Part shown: in pieces, positions 16,075 to 25,772 of the stretch
Numbering within the stretch: the stretch's first letter is position 1
How the letters are laid out: every line of letters begins with the position of its first letter
Source: Nocardioides bizhenqiangii
Lineage (GTDB): Bacteria; Actinomycetota; Actinomycetes; Propionibacteriales; Nocardioidaceae
Length of the DNA: 64,000 nucleotides
Direction: 5' to 3'
NCBI RefSeq assembly: GCF_034661235.1
Contig: NZ_CP141059.1
Location: 3,223,501 to 3,287,500, forward strand
The notes under the pieces: model-generated
The model's input: only the letters and a program-made list of their open reading frames with translations
What the model was told of the DNA's origin: nothing
Database searches by the model: none
Made by a program: the position numbers and the translations under genes

Positions 16075-16986
16075 TCACCAGCTGCCCGGCAGCGGGCCGC
16101 CGTACCAGTGCTCGACGAGTGACCGGCTGATCGACACTCCTCCGGGCAGCACCAGGGTGCCGGCCTCGGCCTGCTCGCGCATGTCGGCGCGGGTGAACCA
16201 GCGCGCCTCGACGACGTCGTCGTCCTCGAGCCGGATCTCCTCGGTGACCGCGCGGCCGAGGAACCCCAGCATCAGGCTGCTCGGCAGCGGCCACGGCTGG
16301 TTGCCGAAGTAGCTCACCTCGCTCACGACCACACCCGTCTCCTCGAGGACCTCGCGCCGGACCGCGTCCTCGAGCGTCTCGCCCGGCTCGCAGAAGCCGG
16401 CCAGGGTCGAGAACCTGCCCTCGGGCCACTGCGGCCCGCGCCCGAGCAGGCAGCGCTCCTCGTCGCTTCCCGGGTCGCCTGCCGCGATCAGCATGATCAC
16501 CGCCGGGTCGGTCCGCGGGAACTGCGGCTTGCCGCACTGCTCGCAGACCAGCTCGTGCCCGGCGGCGCGCGGGGTGAGGGTGCCGCCGCAGCGAGCGCAG
16601 TGACGGGTGACCCAGTGCCACTCCGCCAGGCCGAGTGCATGGAACACGAGCGGCGCCGCGCCGATCGCGTCGCCGCTCAAGTACGGCAGCAGCCCCCGCA
16701 GGGGGAACCACTGGTCCGGCTCGGCCTTCGCGAGCCCCGCGTCGACGATCACCGCCCACCAGGTGGTGCCGTCGCGGTCGCCGAGCAGGACCCGTACGCC
16801 GTCCGGCGCCTCCGCGGTGGGCAACCACTCGATCCCGCCGTCGCGCGGCCGGACCCGGGTGCCGGAGATCACCAGCACCCGCCCCGTCGGGTCGGCCCAC
16901 CGCGCGTCGATCCACGCGTCGTCGGTGCGGTGCAGACCGAGCCGGTCGTGCGGGTCGCGGGTGAGGGCGAGGTGCGCGAAGTCCAC
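16075..16986 (-). CDS. nudC: NAD(+) diphosphatase NudC
   Basis: A 303-residue NADH pyrophosphatase. A four-Cys zinc ribbon (CARCGG and CEQCGKPQF) precedes a complete Nudix box, GFCEPGETLEDAVRREVLEE followed by TGV, and the NudC-specific NQPWPLPSSLMLGF segment. It hydrolyses NAD(H) to NMN(H) and AMP and can decap NAD-capped RNA. TAGGCT lies 7 nt before the GTG at 16986, so I preferred it to an ATG at 17031 that would overlap the divergent oxidoreductase gene. Confidence 0.93.
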   Translation of the reverse strand: MDFAHLALTRDPHDRLGLHRTDDAWIDARWADPTGRVLVISGTRVRPRDGGIEWLPTAEAPDGVRVLLGDRDGTTWWAVIVDAGLAKAEPDQWFPLRGLLPYLSGDAIGAAPLVFHALGLAEWHWVTRHCARCGGTLTPRAAGHELVCEQCGKPQFPRTDPAVIMLIAAGDPGSDEERCLLGRGPQWPEGRFSTLAGFCEPGETLEDAVRREVLEETGVVVSEVSYFGNQPWPLPSSLMLGFLGRAVTEEIRLEDDDVVEARWFTRADMREQAEAGTLVLPGGVSISRSLVEHWYGGPLPGSW

Positions 16987-17029
16987 GGAGCCGAGCCTAG
17001 GTCCCGGTGCCGGTGCGCCATGATCAGGC

Positions 17030-18403
17030 ATGGTCATCAACGGCGGCGTCTCGCTCTGGTGGCAGCAGCTCGGGTCGCCGGGCGCCACGCGACCCCCGCT
17101 GCCCGGGTCCACCGACGCCGACGTGTGCATCGTCGGCGGCGGCTTCACCGGCCTGTGGACGGCCTACTACCTCCAGCGCGCCCAGCCCGACCTGCGGGTC
17201 GTGGTGCTGGAGAGCCGGTTCGTCGGCTTCGGGGCATCGGGTCGCAACGGCGGCTGGGTGACCAACACGGTGACCGGCGGGCGGGAGCGGTACGAGCGCA
17301 CCCACGGTCGGGCCGCGGCCATCGAGCAGCAGCGCGCCATGAACGCAACCGTCGACGAGATCATCGCGGTGGCGCAGCGCGCGGGCATCGACGCGGACAT
17401 CCACAAGGGTGGCGAGCTCACCGTCGCCCGGACCGCAGCACAGCTCGAGCGGGCCCGAGCCTGGGCATCGTCCGAGGCGGCCTGGCCGGCGACCGACGTA
17501 CGACTCATGGAGGCCGAGGAGACCGCTGCTCGGGTCGGCGTCGCCGGCGCCCTGGGGGCGGCGTGGCATCCGCACTGCGCCCGGATCCATCCCGCCAAGC
17601 TGGTGGCCGGCCTCGCAGCCGCGGCCGAGCGGCTCGGCGTCGTGATCCACGAAGAGACCACGGTCGACGAGATCCTGCCCGGCCAGGCGCGGACCGCGCG
17701 GGGCACGGTCCGCGCCGAGCACGTCATCCGAGCGACCGAGGGTTTCACCGCGCGCATCCGGGGTGAGCACCGCACCTGGCTGCCGATGAACTCCTCCATG
17801 ATCGCCACCGCTCCGATCCCGCAGGAGGTGTGGGACCGGATCGGTTGGCAGGGCAGGGAGACCCTGGGCGACCTGGCGCACGTCTACGTGTACGCCCAGC
17901 GCACCGCGGACGACCGGATCGCCTTCGGGGGCCGGGGGGTGCCCTACCGGTACGGCTCGCGCGTCGACGCCGACGGCCGGACCCATGACCGCACGATCGA
18001 GAGCCTGACCCGGTTGCTCCGGCAGTTCTTCCCGCCGCTCGCCGACGTGCCGGTGAGCCATGCCTGGTCCGGCGTCCTCGGCGTGCCCCGGGACTGGTCG
18101 TCGACCGTCAGCCTGGACCGGGCGACCGGCCTCGGCTGGGCAGGCGGCTACGTCGGGACCGGCGTCGCAACGAGCAACCTCGCCGGTCGCACCCTCGCCG
18201 ACCTGGTCCTCGGGCGCGACACCGACCTGACCCGCCTGCCCTGGGTCGGCCACCGCACCCGGCGCTGGGAGGTCGAACCGCTGCGCTGGCTGGCCGTCCA
18301 GGCGATCTACGGCGCCTACCGCGCCGCGGACCGGTCCGAGGGAAGGGGCCGGGCGACGACGTCCGCGCTCGCCAAGGTCGCCGACCTGATCTCGGGGCAC
18401 TGA
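17030..18403 (+). CDS. FAD-dependent amine/amino acid oxidoreductase
   Basis: A 457-residue DAO-family flavoprotein with an N-terminal dinucleotide site VCIVGGGFTGLWTAYYL (32-48), the GASGRNGGW motif (about 70-78) and a C-terminal GYVGTGVATSNLAGRTLADL FAD-contact segment. The set is like gamma-glutamylputrescine oxidase (PuuB/OrdL), so an amine substrate is likely but unproven. The start shares the sequence GATCAGGCATGG with the OsmC gene downstream, with an ATGAT box 5 nt before the ATG. Confidence 0.85.
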   Translation: MVINGGVSLWWQQLGSPGATRPPLPGSTDADVCIVGGGFTGLWTAYYLQRAQPDLRVVVLESRFVGFGASGRNGGWVTNTVTGGRERYERTHGRAAAIEQQRAMNATVDEIIAVAQRAGIDADIHKGGELTVARTAAQLERARAWASSEAAWPATDVRLMEAEETAARVGVAGALGAAWHPHCARIHPAKLVAGLAAAAERLGVVIHEETTVDEILPGQARTARGTVRAEHVIRATEGFTARIRGEHRTWLPMNSSMIATAPIPQEVWDRIGWQGRETLGDLAHVYVYAQRTADDRIAFGGRGVPYRYGSRVDADGRTHDRTIESLTRLLRQFFPPLADVPVSHAWSGVLGVPRDWSSTVSLDRATGLGWAGGYVGTGVATSNLAGRTLADLVLGRDTDLTRLPWVGHRTRRWEVEPLRWLAVQAIYGAYRAADRSEGRGRATTSALAKVADLISGH

Positions 18404-18450
18404 CCGGAGAGGAACGGCGCGGGCGTCGAGGTCGTGGGCGATGATCAGGC

Positions 18451-18954
18451 ATGGACGCAGCAGCACTGCGGGCCGCGCAGGCCCCGGTCAAGGAGAAGTA
18501 CCGGACCGACCCCGAGTCGGCGCGTACGCCGGCCGCCGCGCGCGGTGACTACCGCGACCACGGCGTGACGGCGACCGTCGACGGCTTCGCCGGCCCGGTG
18601 CGAGCGGGCCTCCACCCCGCAGCGGGTGGCGACGGCGAGGACGCCTGCTCGGCCGACCTGCTGCTCGAGGCGCTGCTGGCCTGCGCCGGAGTCACCCTGC
18701 GCGCGGTCGCCACCGCGATGGGGATCGAGATCCGCTCGGCCTCGTTGGCCGCCGACGGCTGGTGGGACGCCCGCGGCACCCTCGGCGTCGACCGCGCCGC
18801 CCCGATCGGCGTCCAGGAGATCGTGCTCACCCTGACCGTCGCCACCGACGCCGACGACGCCACCCTCGAACGGCTGGCGAAGGCAACGGACCGCTACTGC
18901 GTGGTCGGCCAGTCGCTGGCCTCGCCGCCGGCGATCAGGGTCGTGCGGGAGTGA
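18451..18954 (+). CDS. OsmC/Ohr family peroxide-detoxifying protein
   Basis: A 167-residue OsmC-type protein. The two reactive cysteines of the family are present: Cys78 in LLACAGVTLR and Cys150 in DRYCVVGQSL. OsmC proteins reduce organic hydroperoxides with thiols. Its last 20 nt overlap the end of adnB tail to tail. It follows the oxidoreductase by 47 nt and may share its transcript or use its own leaderless start. Confidence 0.85.
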   Translation: MDAAALRAAQAPVKEKYRTDPESARTPAAARGDYRDHGVTATVDGFAGPVRAGLHPAAGGDGEDACSADLLLEALLACAGVTLRAVATAMGIEIRSASLAADGWWDARGTLGVDRAAPIGVQEIVLTLTVATDADDATLERLAKATDRYCVVGQSLASPPAIRVVRE

Positions 18955-21900
18955 CCAGCCGCTCCAGCTCTGCGCGACCCGGCAGGTCGTCCGGCTCGAC
19001 CAGCTCGCCGGAGCGCACGTAGTAGAACGCGGCGCGCACCTGCTCGAGGGCCACGCCTCGCAGCTCGGCCCACGCCAGCCGGTAGAGCGCGAGCTGGAGC
19101 GGGTCGGCGGTCTGGCTGGTGTTCGTCTTCCAGTCCACCACCAGGTAGCGGCCGTCGCCCTCGTCGTAGACGGCGTCGATCCGGCCACGGACCACCTGCC
19201 CGGCGAGCACGAGCGCGAACGGCGCCTCGATCTGGAACGGTGGACGGGTGGCGAAGGGGCCGGCCTCGAAGGCGGCGATGACCTCCTTGAGCGCCTCGTC
19301 GTCCTCGATGCCCGCGTCGGCACGCCCGGGGAGGTCGTCGGGGTCGAACAGCTCCTGCTGCCCGAACCTCGCCTCGACCCAGGCGTGGAACCGGGTGCCG
19401 AACCGCGCCGCCGGTGACGGCTGCCGAGGCATCGGACGGGCCCGGTCGGCGGCGAACGCCGCCGGGTCGTCGCGCAGCCGCGCGAGCGCGGTCGCGGAGA
19501 TGCTCGTCGGCATCGGCACCTCGGTCTCGGGCGCGCGCTCACGTGCCGCCTCGTCGAGCAACCGGGCGATCTCGTCGTCCCACTGCTGGACCTGCTCGAG
19601 CAGCAGCACGTCGTCGAGCATCGGATCCTCGGCGGTGCGGACCAGCTCGGCCGCGGCCAGCCGGCGGTCGACCTCCTGGGTGTGGTGCAAGATCGGCCAC
19701 GGCAGGTCGACCGAGCGATCGGCGTACGGGTTGGGCTCGCCCTTCTCCACGACATCGGCCCACCGCTCCGGCACCCCGCCCCACGTCTCGATCGCGTCGT
19801 GTGTGTCGACGACGTAGGGCGACGGGCCCAGTCCGCCCTTCAGGTGGGGCGCCCATCGCCAGCAGGACACCGCGTGGTGGTGGCGGGCGCGGGTCCAGGC
19901 GACGTACGCGAGCCGCAGCTCCTCGACCTGCTGGTGCCGCTTGCGGCGCTCCTTGAGGTCGGTGATCGCGTCGGCGTCGTGGCCGGCGAGCTGGGGCAGG
20001 TCGACGGAGTCGCCCCGCAGCGCCGCCGGCATCACCTCCGGGCTCTTGAGCCACGACGAGCGGCCGCGGTTGGCGGGGAACCTGTCCTTGACCACGCCGA
20101 CCAGGAAGACCGCGTCCCACTCCAGTCCCTTGGCGCGGTGCACGGTCAGCAGCTTGACCGAGTCGGCTTCCGACGGCGTCGCCACGTCGAGGCCCTGCCC
20201 GAACTCGTCCTCGGCGTCGAGCCAGGCGAGCAGGGCGGGCAGGGTGACCTGGCCGTCGATCGCCTGGAAGTCGGCGACCGCCTGGACGAACAGATCGAGG
20301 TTCTCGCGCCGGGCGGCGGCGGCCGGCGACACCGACGAGGCCAGCTCGACGTCGATGCCGTTGACGTCGATGATCCGGCGGACCAGGTCGAGGATCGGTT
20401 CCCCGATCGACCGGCGCAGCACCCGGAGCTCCTCGGCCAGCAGCGCGAACCTCGCCCGCGCCTCGGGCGAGTAGTCGAGGTCACCGGGGTCCTCCAGCGC
20501 GTCGCACAGCGACGGGATCTCGAGCGGGTCTGCACCCTCGACGGCCGCAGCGAGCTGGCTCTCGAGGTCGGCGAAGCTCTGCTGGCCCTGCTGGCCGACC
20601 AGCTCGCCGCTGCGCCTGCCGAGCAGGGCCAGGTCACGAACGCCGATGGCCCACCGGGGCCCCGCCAGCAGCGTCAGCAGTGCGGGGTTGGCCGTCACGT
20701 CCTGGACGAGCTCGAGCGTCGCGACCACCTCGGCGACCTCGGGCAGACGGAGCAGCCCCTTGAGGCCGACGATCTCGACGGGTATCTCGCGGTCGGTCAG
20801 CGCGTCGAACACCAGCGCGGCCGACGCGTTGTCGCGGGTCAGGACGCCGATCTCCTTCCACGGCACCTGGTCGTGGGCGGCGAGCACCTGGTCGGCGAGC
20901 CACGCCAGCTCGTCGTCGGAGGTCTCGTGCACGGCCACCCGCACCTCGCCGTCCGCCACGCCGTCGTCGGGCCGCAGCCGGTCGTGCTCGCGGCCGGCGT
21001 AGAGCTCGCGCGCGAGGTGGTTGGCGGTGGCGAGGATCCGGGCGTCGGAGCGCCGGTTGACCGTCAGGGAGTATGACGGGCGCCGGCCGTCGACCGTCGG
21101 GAAGTCCCTGCCGAACTCCTGGATGTTGGACACCGACGCCCCGCGCCAGCCGTAGATCGCCTGGTTGGGGTCGCCGACCGCCGTGACCGGATGGCCGTCT
21201 CCGAAGATCCGGGACAGCATCGTGGCCTGCGCGACCGAGGTGTCCTGGTACTCGTCGAGCAGCACCACCTTGAACTTGCCGCGCTCGATCGCACCGACCT
21301 CGGGACAGTCACGCGCCAGCCGGCCGGCGAGCGCGATCTGGTCGGAGAAGTCCATGAGCCCCAGCCGGGCCTTGAGGGCGCGGTAGTCGTCGACGAGACC
21401 GAGCAGCTCGGCCCGCTTGTCGATCGCCGCGATCGCGTCGCGGACCAGGTCGGACTTGCCCTTGACCCGTTTCCCCTCGGCGAGCTGCGCCTCCAGAGCC
21501 TCCAGCTCGACAGCGAAGCGGGGCCGCTCGGCGGCGTCATAGGCGCGGACCTCATCGGGGCTGACCAGGTGCTCGGCCATCTCGGCGTCCAGGGCGAGGA
21601 GGTAGCGCACCGCGTGCGTCGGGCTGTCGGTCAGCAGCCCGATCGGTCGCTGGTGCCGCTGGATCGCCCGAGCCGCCAGCTGGTAGCGCGACGCGTCCGC
21701 GATCAACCGGGTGTCGGGCTCGTGACCGATCCGGAGGCCGTGCTCGGAGAGCAGCGCCGCGGCGTAGGCGTGGTACGTCGCGACGGTCGGCTCCTCGGCG
21801 TCCTCCTCGACATCGGTCTCGTCGGGGGCGAGGAGCCGCGGCCCCCTCTCGGGCAGCAGGCCGGCCTGGAGCAGGCTGGAGCGGATCCGGTGCTGCAGCT

Positions 21901-22132
21901 CGGCCGTGGCCTTCGTCGTGAAGGTCAGGCCGAGCACCTCACCCGGCGCGACCTGTCCCGTGGCGACCAGCCAGACCACGCGTGCCGCCATCACCGCCGT
22001 CTTGCCCGACCCGGCACCGGCGATCACGACGGCGGGCTCGAGGTCGGCCGTGATCGCCGCGAACTGCTCCTCGCTGTAGAGCCAGTCGTGGCCCATGAGA
22101 GCGGCGAGCTGCGCCGGGGTGTCGACGTTCAC
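18935..22132 (-). CDS. adnB: AdnB subunit of AdnAB helicase-nuclease
   Basis: A 1065-residue UvrD-like motor with Walker A VIAGAGSGKTAVM (near residue 35), DEYQDTSVAQ, VNRRSDARI and TVHRAKGLEWDAVFLVGV motifs. A RecB-type nuclease domain with VVDWKTNTSQTADP lies about 85 residues from the end. AdnAB resects double-strand ends for recombination in actinobacteria in place of RecBCD or AddAB. The GTG at 22132 overlaps the adnA stop (GTGA), so the subunits are translated as a pair. Confidence 0.93.
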   Translation of the reverse strand: MNVDTPAQLAALMGHDWLYSEEQFAAITADLEPAVVIAGAGSGKTAVMAARVVWLVATGQVAPGEVLGLTFTTKATAELQHRIRSSLLQAGLLPERGPRLLAPDETDVEEDAEEPTVATYHAYAAALLSEHGLRIGHEPDTRLIADASRYQLAARAIQRHQRPIGLLTDSPTHAVRYLLALDAEMAEHLVSPDEVRAYDAAERPRFAVELEALEAQLAEGKRVKGKSDLVRDAIAAIDKRAELLGLVDDYRALKARLGLMDFSDQIALAGRLARDCPEVGAIERGKFKVVLLDEYQDTSVAQATMLSRIFGDGHPVTAVGDPNQAIYGWRGASVSNIQEFGRDFPTVDGRRPSYSLTVNRRSDARILATANHLARELYAGREHDRLRPDDGVADGEVRVAVHETSDDELAWLADQVLAAHDQVPWKEIGVLTRDNASAALVFDALTDREIPVEIVGLKGLLRLPEVAEVVATLELVQDVTANPALLTLLAGPRWAIGVRDLALLGRRSGELVGQQGQQSFADLESQLAAAVEGADPLEIPSLCDALEDPGDLDYSPEARARFALLAEELRVLRRSIGEPILDLVRRIIDVNGIDVELASSVSPAAAARRENLDLFVQAVADFQAIDGQVTLPALLAWLDAEDEFGQGLDVATPSEADSVKLLTVHRAKGLEWDAVFLVGVVKDRFPANRGRSSWLKSPEVMPAALRGDSVDLPQLAGHDADAITDLKERRKRHQQVEELRLAYVAWTRARHHHAVSCWRWAPHLKGGLGPSPYVVDTHDAIETWGGVPERWADVVEKGEPNPYADRSVDLPWPILHHTQEVDRRLAAAELVRTAEDPMLDDVLLLEQVQQWDDEIARLLDEAARERAPETEVPMPTSISATALARLRDDPAAFAADRARPMPRQPSPAARFGTRFHAWVEARFGQQELFDPDDLPGRADAGIEDDEALKEVIAAFEAGPFATRPPFQIEAPFALVLAGQVVRGRIDAVYDEGDGRYLVVDWKTNTSQTADPLQLALYRLAWAELRGVALEQVRAAFYYVRSGELVEPDDLPGRAELERLVTPARP

Positions 22133-25100
22133 GAGAGCACAGACCCCGACGCGTGGGCGGGACAGATCGGGTCGAACGGGCAACGCTCGCAGTGCGCGCC
22201 GGGTCGCGCGACGAACGCCTCGCTGCGCACCGCCGCGAGCGCCTGCTGCAGCTGCCCCTCGATCTGTGGCGGCGAGGGCGGCTGCTGCTGCACCTTCGGT
22301 TGCGCGTCGCCGTGCCGCAGCTGGACCAGCTCCGCGCCGCCCGCGGTGACCGGTCGGCCGACCAGCTCGTTGGCGGCGCCGTGGTCGACGGCGAGCTGGT
22401 AGAGGCCGAGCTGCGGGTGCTCCGGGAGCGACTTGTCGGAGGGCGGGTACTTGCCGGTCTTGAGGTCGACGACCACCACCCGGTCCTGCTCGTCGAGCTC
22501 CAGACGGTCGGCATAGCCGTGCAGCGCGACCACCTGGCCGTCGGGAAGGGTGACCTCGGCGCGCAGCCGGGGCTCGAGCGCGATGACCGTGCGCGCCCCC
22601 GGACGGTGGTGCCAGGCGAGGAAGCGCGCCAACACCTGCTGGACCGCCTCGCGCTCGCGAGCCCGCGACCACGGGGTGCGGAACTCCATCCGCTCCCAGA
22701 CCTCGTCGACGTAGGGCATCAGGTCGTCGACCGAGGTCGCGTCGATCTCGTCCTTGGCGACCCGCTCGGCCAGGGCGTGGACCACCTTGCCGAACCCCTG
22801 GCTGGCCGTGGAGACGACACTGCCGCCCGCCTCGCGGGTCAGGAACCACTGGGCGGGGCAGGTGAGCAGGCCCTCGAGCGCGCTCGCCGACAGCGTGACC
22901 GGAACGTCCTCGGGCCGCACCGACCGCAGCGATCGCGACGGGCTGCGGAGCCCCCACCAGGTCGCCGGGTCAGCGAACGGCGCCACCGGTCGGCCGTGCA
23001 CCTCCGTCGTCGCGAGCAGCCGGAGCCGGGCAGCGGCCGCCTCGCGGAGGTGTGGCGGTCGCTCCGGATCGGCGACGGTACGGCGGAGCTCGGCGACGAG
23101 CCCCTGCATCGACAGCGGTCGGCGGGGCCGGCCGACCCGGTGCTGCACCTCGTGCCCGAGCTCGGCGAGGAACCGCGAGGGCTGCTCGCCGTCGTCGTCC
23201 GGTGACTGCACCGACGTCACCACCAGCCGTTGGCGGGGCCGGGTCACCGCGACGTAGAACAGCCGCCGCTCCTCGGCGAGCATCGCCGCCCGGGTCAGCG
23301 GCGGGAGCAGTCCCCCGTGCTCGACCGGGCCGATCCGGTCGGCACCCAGCAGGGTGTCGCGCCGGCGCAGGTCGGGCCAGCTCCCCTCCTGGACGCGCGT
23401 CACGACGACGAGCCGCCACTCCTGTCCCTTGGCGCGGTGCGCCGTGAGCAGCCGCACCGACTCCCCACGCACGCCGCGCTCCGCCAGCGTGTCGGCGGGG
23501 ATTTCCTGCGCGGTCAGGGTGGCCAGGAACGTCGCCACACTCGTGTGGTCGCGCTGCTCCTCTGACCTCGCGGCGGTCTCGAACAACGCGCACAGCGCGT
23601 CGAGGTCGCGGTGGGCCAGCCGGGCCGCCTGGCCGCCGCGGAGGCTGGCGGCGCGCAGTCGCTCACCCCAGGAGGTCCCGCTCCACAGCGTCCAGAGCAC
23701 CTGCTCGGCCGAGGCGCCTTCGCCGATGCCGGCACGGGCACGCTCGAGCAGCTGCGCCAGCGCCCGGGTCCGTGACGCCGGTTGTCCTTCGACACCGTCG
23801 AGCAGGGCCGGGTCGAGCACCGCCCGGCGGACCAGCTCGCGCGGACCGACCTCGGGGTGCACGGCACGGAGGGCTCGGGTGAGGGCGCGCACCTCGGTCG
23901 CGTCGAGACCGCCCAGCGGCGAGATGAGCAGCTCCTCGATCCGGTCGCGCGGCACGTCGTCGGAGACCAGCAGCTCGAGCGCGGACAGCAGTACGGCGAC
24001 CGCCGGCTCACGCACCAACGGGGTCTCGTCTCCCGCGACCTCGACCGGGACGCCCGCGGCGGTCAGCGCGCGACGGAGCACCGGGATCGACGTGCGGCCG
24101 GAGCGCACCAGCACCGCCATCTCGCCCCACCCGACGCCGTCCTCGAGATGGGCCCGGCGGAGCAGGTCGGCGATGTGCTCGACCTCGGCCCGCGCGGTGT
24201 CGAAGGTGAGCACCTCGATCGTGCCCGGCCCGAACTCCGATGCCGCGGGCTCGGGATGGCGGAACGCGTCATAGGTCGACCGCGGGATGGCGCCGCGCAT
24301 CGAGATGCCCGCCGCGATCGAGCGCGAGGCGCGCAGCAGCCGCGATCCGAACCGCCGCGTGGTGCCGAGCGCGTGGACCGGCGCCTCCTCCCCCGCGGCC
24401 GTCGGGAACTGGCGGGGGAACTCGAGGATCCCGCGCACGTCCGCGCCGCGAAACCCGTAGATCGACTGGTCGGGGTCGCCCACCGCGACCAGGTCGCGCC
24501 CGTCGCCGGCGATGGCCTCGAGCAGCGCGACCTGACTGGGGTCGGTGTCCTGGTACTCGTCCACGAACACGCAGGAGTACGACGCCCGCAGCTCGGCCTG
24601 GTGGACCCGCGCCTCGATCACGCCCCTGGTGATCAGGTCGGGGTAGTCGATCGCGGACTGGCCGCCGAGGACGTCGAGGTACTGCTCGAGGAACAGGCCG
24701 GCCGCCTCGAACTCCGGCACTCCCTCGTCGCGGCCGAGCGCGACGAGCTGGCCCGGATCGAGCCCGCGCTCGCGGGCCCGCGCGATCACGGCCTGCACCT
24801 CGCGGGCGAAGCCGCGGGTGCCGACCGCCGCCCGCAGCGGCTCGGGCCAGCGGATCGACTCGGGCGCGTGGGTGAGCAGCTCCTGCAGCACGACGTCCTG
24901 CTCCGGCGCCGACAGCAGCCGCAGCGGCGCCGCGTAGAGCTCCGCCGGCGCGTAGCGCCGGACCAAGCCGTAGGCGAAGGAGTGGAACGTCGACGACAGG
25001 CCGCTCGACAGGGTGCGCCCCAGCCGGGAGGTCACCCGGTCGCGCAGCTGCTCGGCGGCCTTCCGGGAGAAGGTCAGCGCGAGGACCGAGTCGGGATCGA

Positions 25101-25296
25101 CGCCGCGCCGCTCGATCCGGTCGACGATCGCCTCGACCATCGTCGTGGTCTTGCCCGTGCCGGGCCCGGCGAGGACGAGCAGCGGCCCACCGGGGTGGTC
25201 GACGACGCGCTGCTGGTGCTCGTCGAGCTCGGGCGGCGGGTCGGTGGCGCGCGGCGGCGCGAGCCGGTAGCGCGCGGTCGAGGAGGCAGCGGTCAT
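22129..25296 (-). CDS. adnA: AdnA subunit of AdnAB helicase-nuclease
   Basis: A 1055-residue helicase-nuclease with Walker A LAGPGTGKTTTMV (near residue 45), DEYQDTDPSQ, TAHRAKGQEW and VAVTRPRQRLVV motifs. A C-terminal RecB-family nuclease has VVVVDLKTGKYPPSD. Cys residues in LLTCPAQWF and in the C-terminal CERCPFDPIC make the C-x(n)-CxxCxxxxxC pattern that binds 4Fe-4S in related nucleases. Length and order match mycobacterial AdnA followed by AdnB. The cupin gene lies 40 nt upstream. Confidence 0.93.
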   Translation of the reverse strand: MTAASSTARYRLAPPRATDPPPELDEHQQRVVDHPGGPLLVLAGPGTGKTTTMVEAIVDRIERRGVDPDSVLALTFSRKAAEQLRDRVTSRLGRTLSSGLSSTFHSFAYGLVRRYAPAELYAAPLRLLSAPEQDVVLQELLTHAPESIRWPEPLRAAVGTRGFAREVQAVIARARERGLDPGQLVALGRDEGVPEFEAAGLFLEQYLDVLGGQSAIDYPDLITRGVIEARVHQAELRASYSCVFVDEYQDTDPSQVALLEAIAGDGRDLVAVGDPDQSIYGFRGADVRGILEFPRQFPTAAGEEAPVHALGTTRRFGSRLLRASRSIAAGISMRGAIPRSTYDAFRHPEPAASEFGPGTIEVLTFDTARAEVEHIADLLRRAHLEDGVGWGEMAVLVRSGRTSIPVLRRALTAAGVPVEVAGDETPLVREPAVAVLLSALELLVSDDVPRDRIEELLISPLGGLDATEVRALTRALRAVHPEVGPRELVRRAVLDPALLDGVEGQPASRTRALAQLLERARAGIGEGASAEQVLWTLWSGTSWGERLRAASLRGGQAARLAHRDLDALCALFETAARSEEQRDHTSVATFLATLTAQEIPADTLAERGVRGESVRLLTAHRAKGQEWRLVVVTRVQEGSWPDLRRRDTLLGADRIGPVEHGGLLPPLTRAAMLAEERRLFYVAVTRPRQRLVVTSVQSPDDDGEQPSRFLAELGHEVQHRVGRPRRPLSMQGLVAELRRTVADPERPPHLREAAAARLRLLATTEVHGRPVAPFADPATWWGLRSPSRSLRSVRPEDVPVTLSASALEGLLTCPAQWFLTREAGGSVVSTASQGFGKVVHALAERVAKDEIDATSVDDLMPYVDEVWERMEFRTPWSRAREREAVQQVLARFLAWHHRPGARTVIALEPRLRAEVTLPDGQVVALHGYADRLELDEQDRVVVVDLKTGKYPPSDKSLPEHPQLGLYQLAVDHGAANELVGRPVTAGGAELVQLRHGDAQPKVQQQPPSPPQIEGQLQQALAAVRSEAFVARPGAHCERCPFDPICPAHASGSVLS

Positions 25297-25336
25297 GTCA
25301 CTGCACAGCCAACCATCCGCGCCCGACAGATCGGTC

Positions 25337-25741
25337 TCAGACGAGCTCGAAGTCGGCGAAGTCGAAACCCGGCGAGACCAGGCAGCTCACCAGCGCGTCC
25401 GCGGCGGACGGGAGCGTCCGCTGCCAGACCCCGGCCCGTACCAGTGCCTGGGGCGCGTGGGCATCGACCTCGACTGTGGTCGGCTCGTCGGCCGGCGCGG
25501 CGCCCGAGCCGCCGAGCTCGACGGTCACCGCACCGGTGTGCGCCAGCCAGATCTCGTCGGAGGCGACCCGGTGCCAGGCCGAGGAGTCGCCGGCGGGGAG
25601 CAGGAAGTAGATCAACGTGGCTGTCGGCCGGACCCGTCCGTCCGGCAGCGTGACCGTCACCGGCGAGACCCAGGTCTGCCGGTACCAGCCGCCTTCGGGG
25701 TGCGGCGCGAGGTCGAGGGCGGCGGCGAGCGGCGGGCGCAT
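25337..25741 (-). CDS. Cupin domain protein (DUF985 / cupin_5)
   Basis: A 134-residue single cupin with the family's early HPEGGWYRQTW segment (about 14-24), LLPAGDSSAWHRVASDEIW metal-site region and the SPGFDFADFELV ending typical of cupin_5 (DUF985) proteins. The enzymatic role is unknown. It lies between plsC and adnA on the same strand with 31 and 40 nt gaps, so it is probably part of that transcript. Confidence 0.85.
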   Translation of the reverse strand: MRPPLAAALDLAPHPEGGWYRQTWVSPVTVTLPDGRVRPTATLIYFLLPAGDSSAWHRVASDEIWLAHTGAVTVELGGSGAAPADEPTTVEVDAHAPQALVRAGVWQRTLPSAADALVSCLVSPGFDFADFELV

Positions 25742-25772
25742 GCGCCGATCCTGCCAGCGGTACGTCGAACGG

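Noticed and set aside
22133-22957. Longer N-terminus for AdnB
   Set aside because: The extension overlaps adnA in another frame and is Arg/Ala-rich; the GTG at 22132 fits the usual coupled start.
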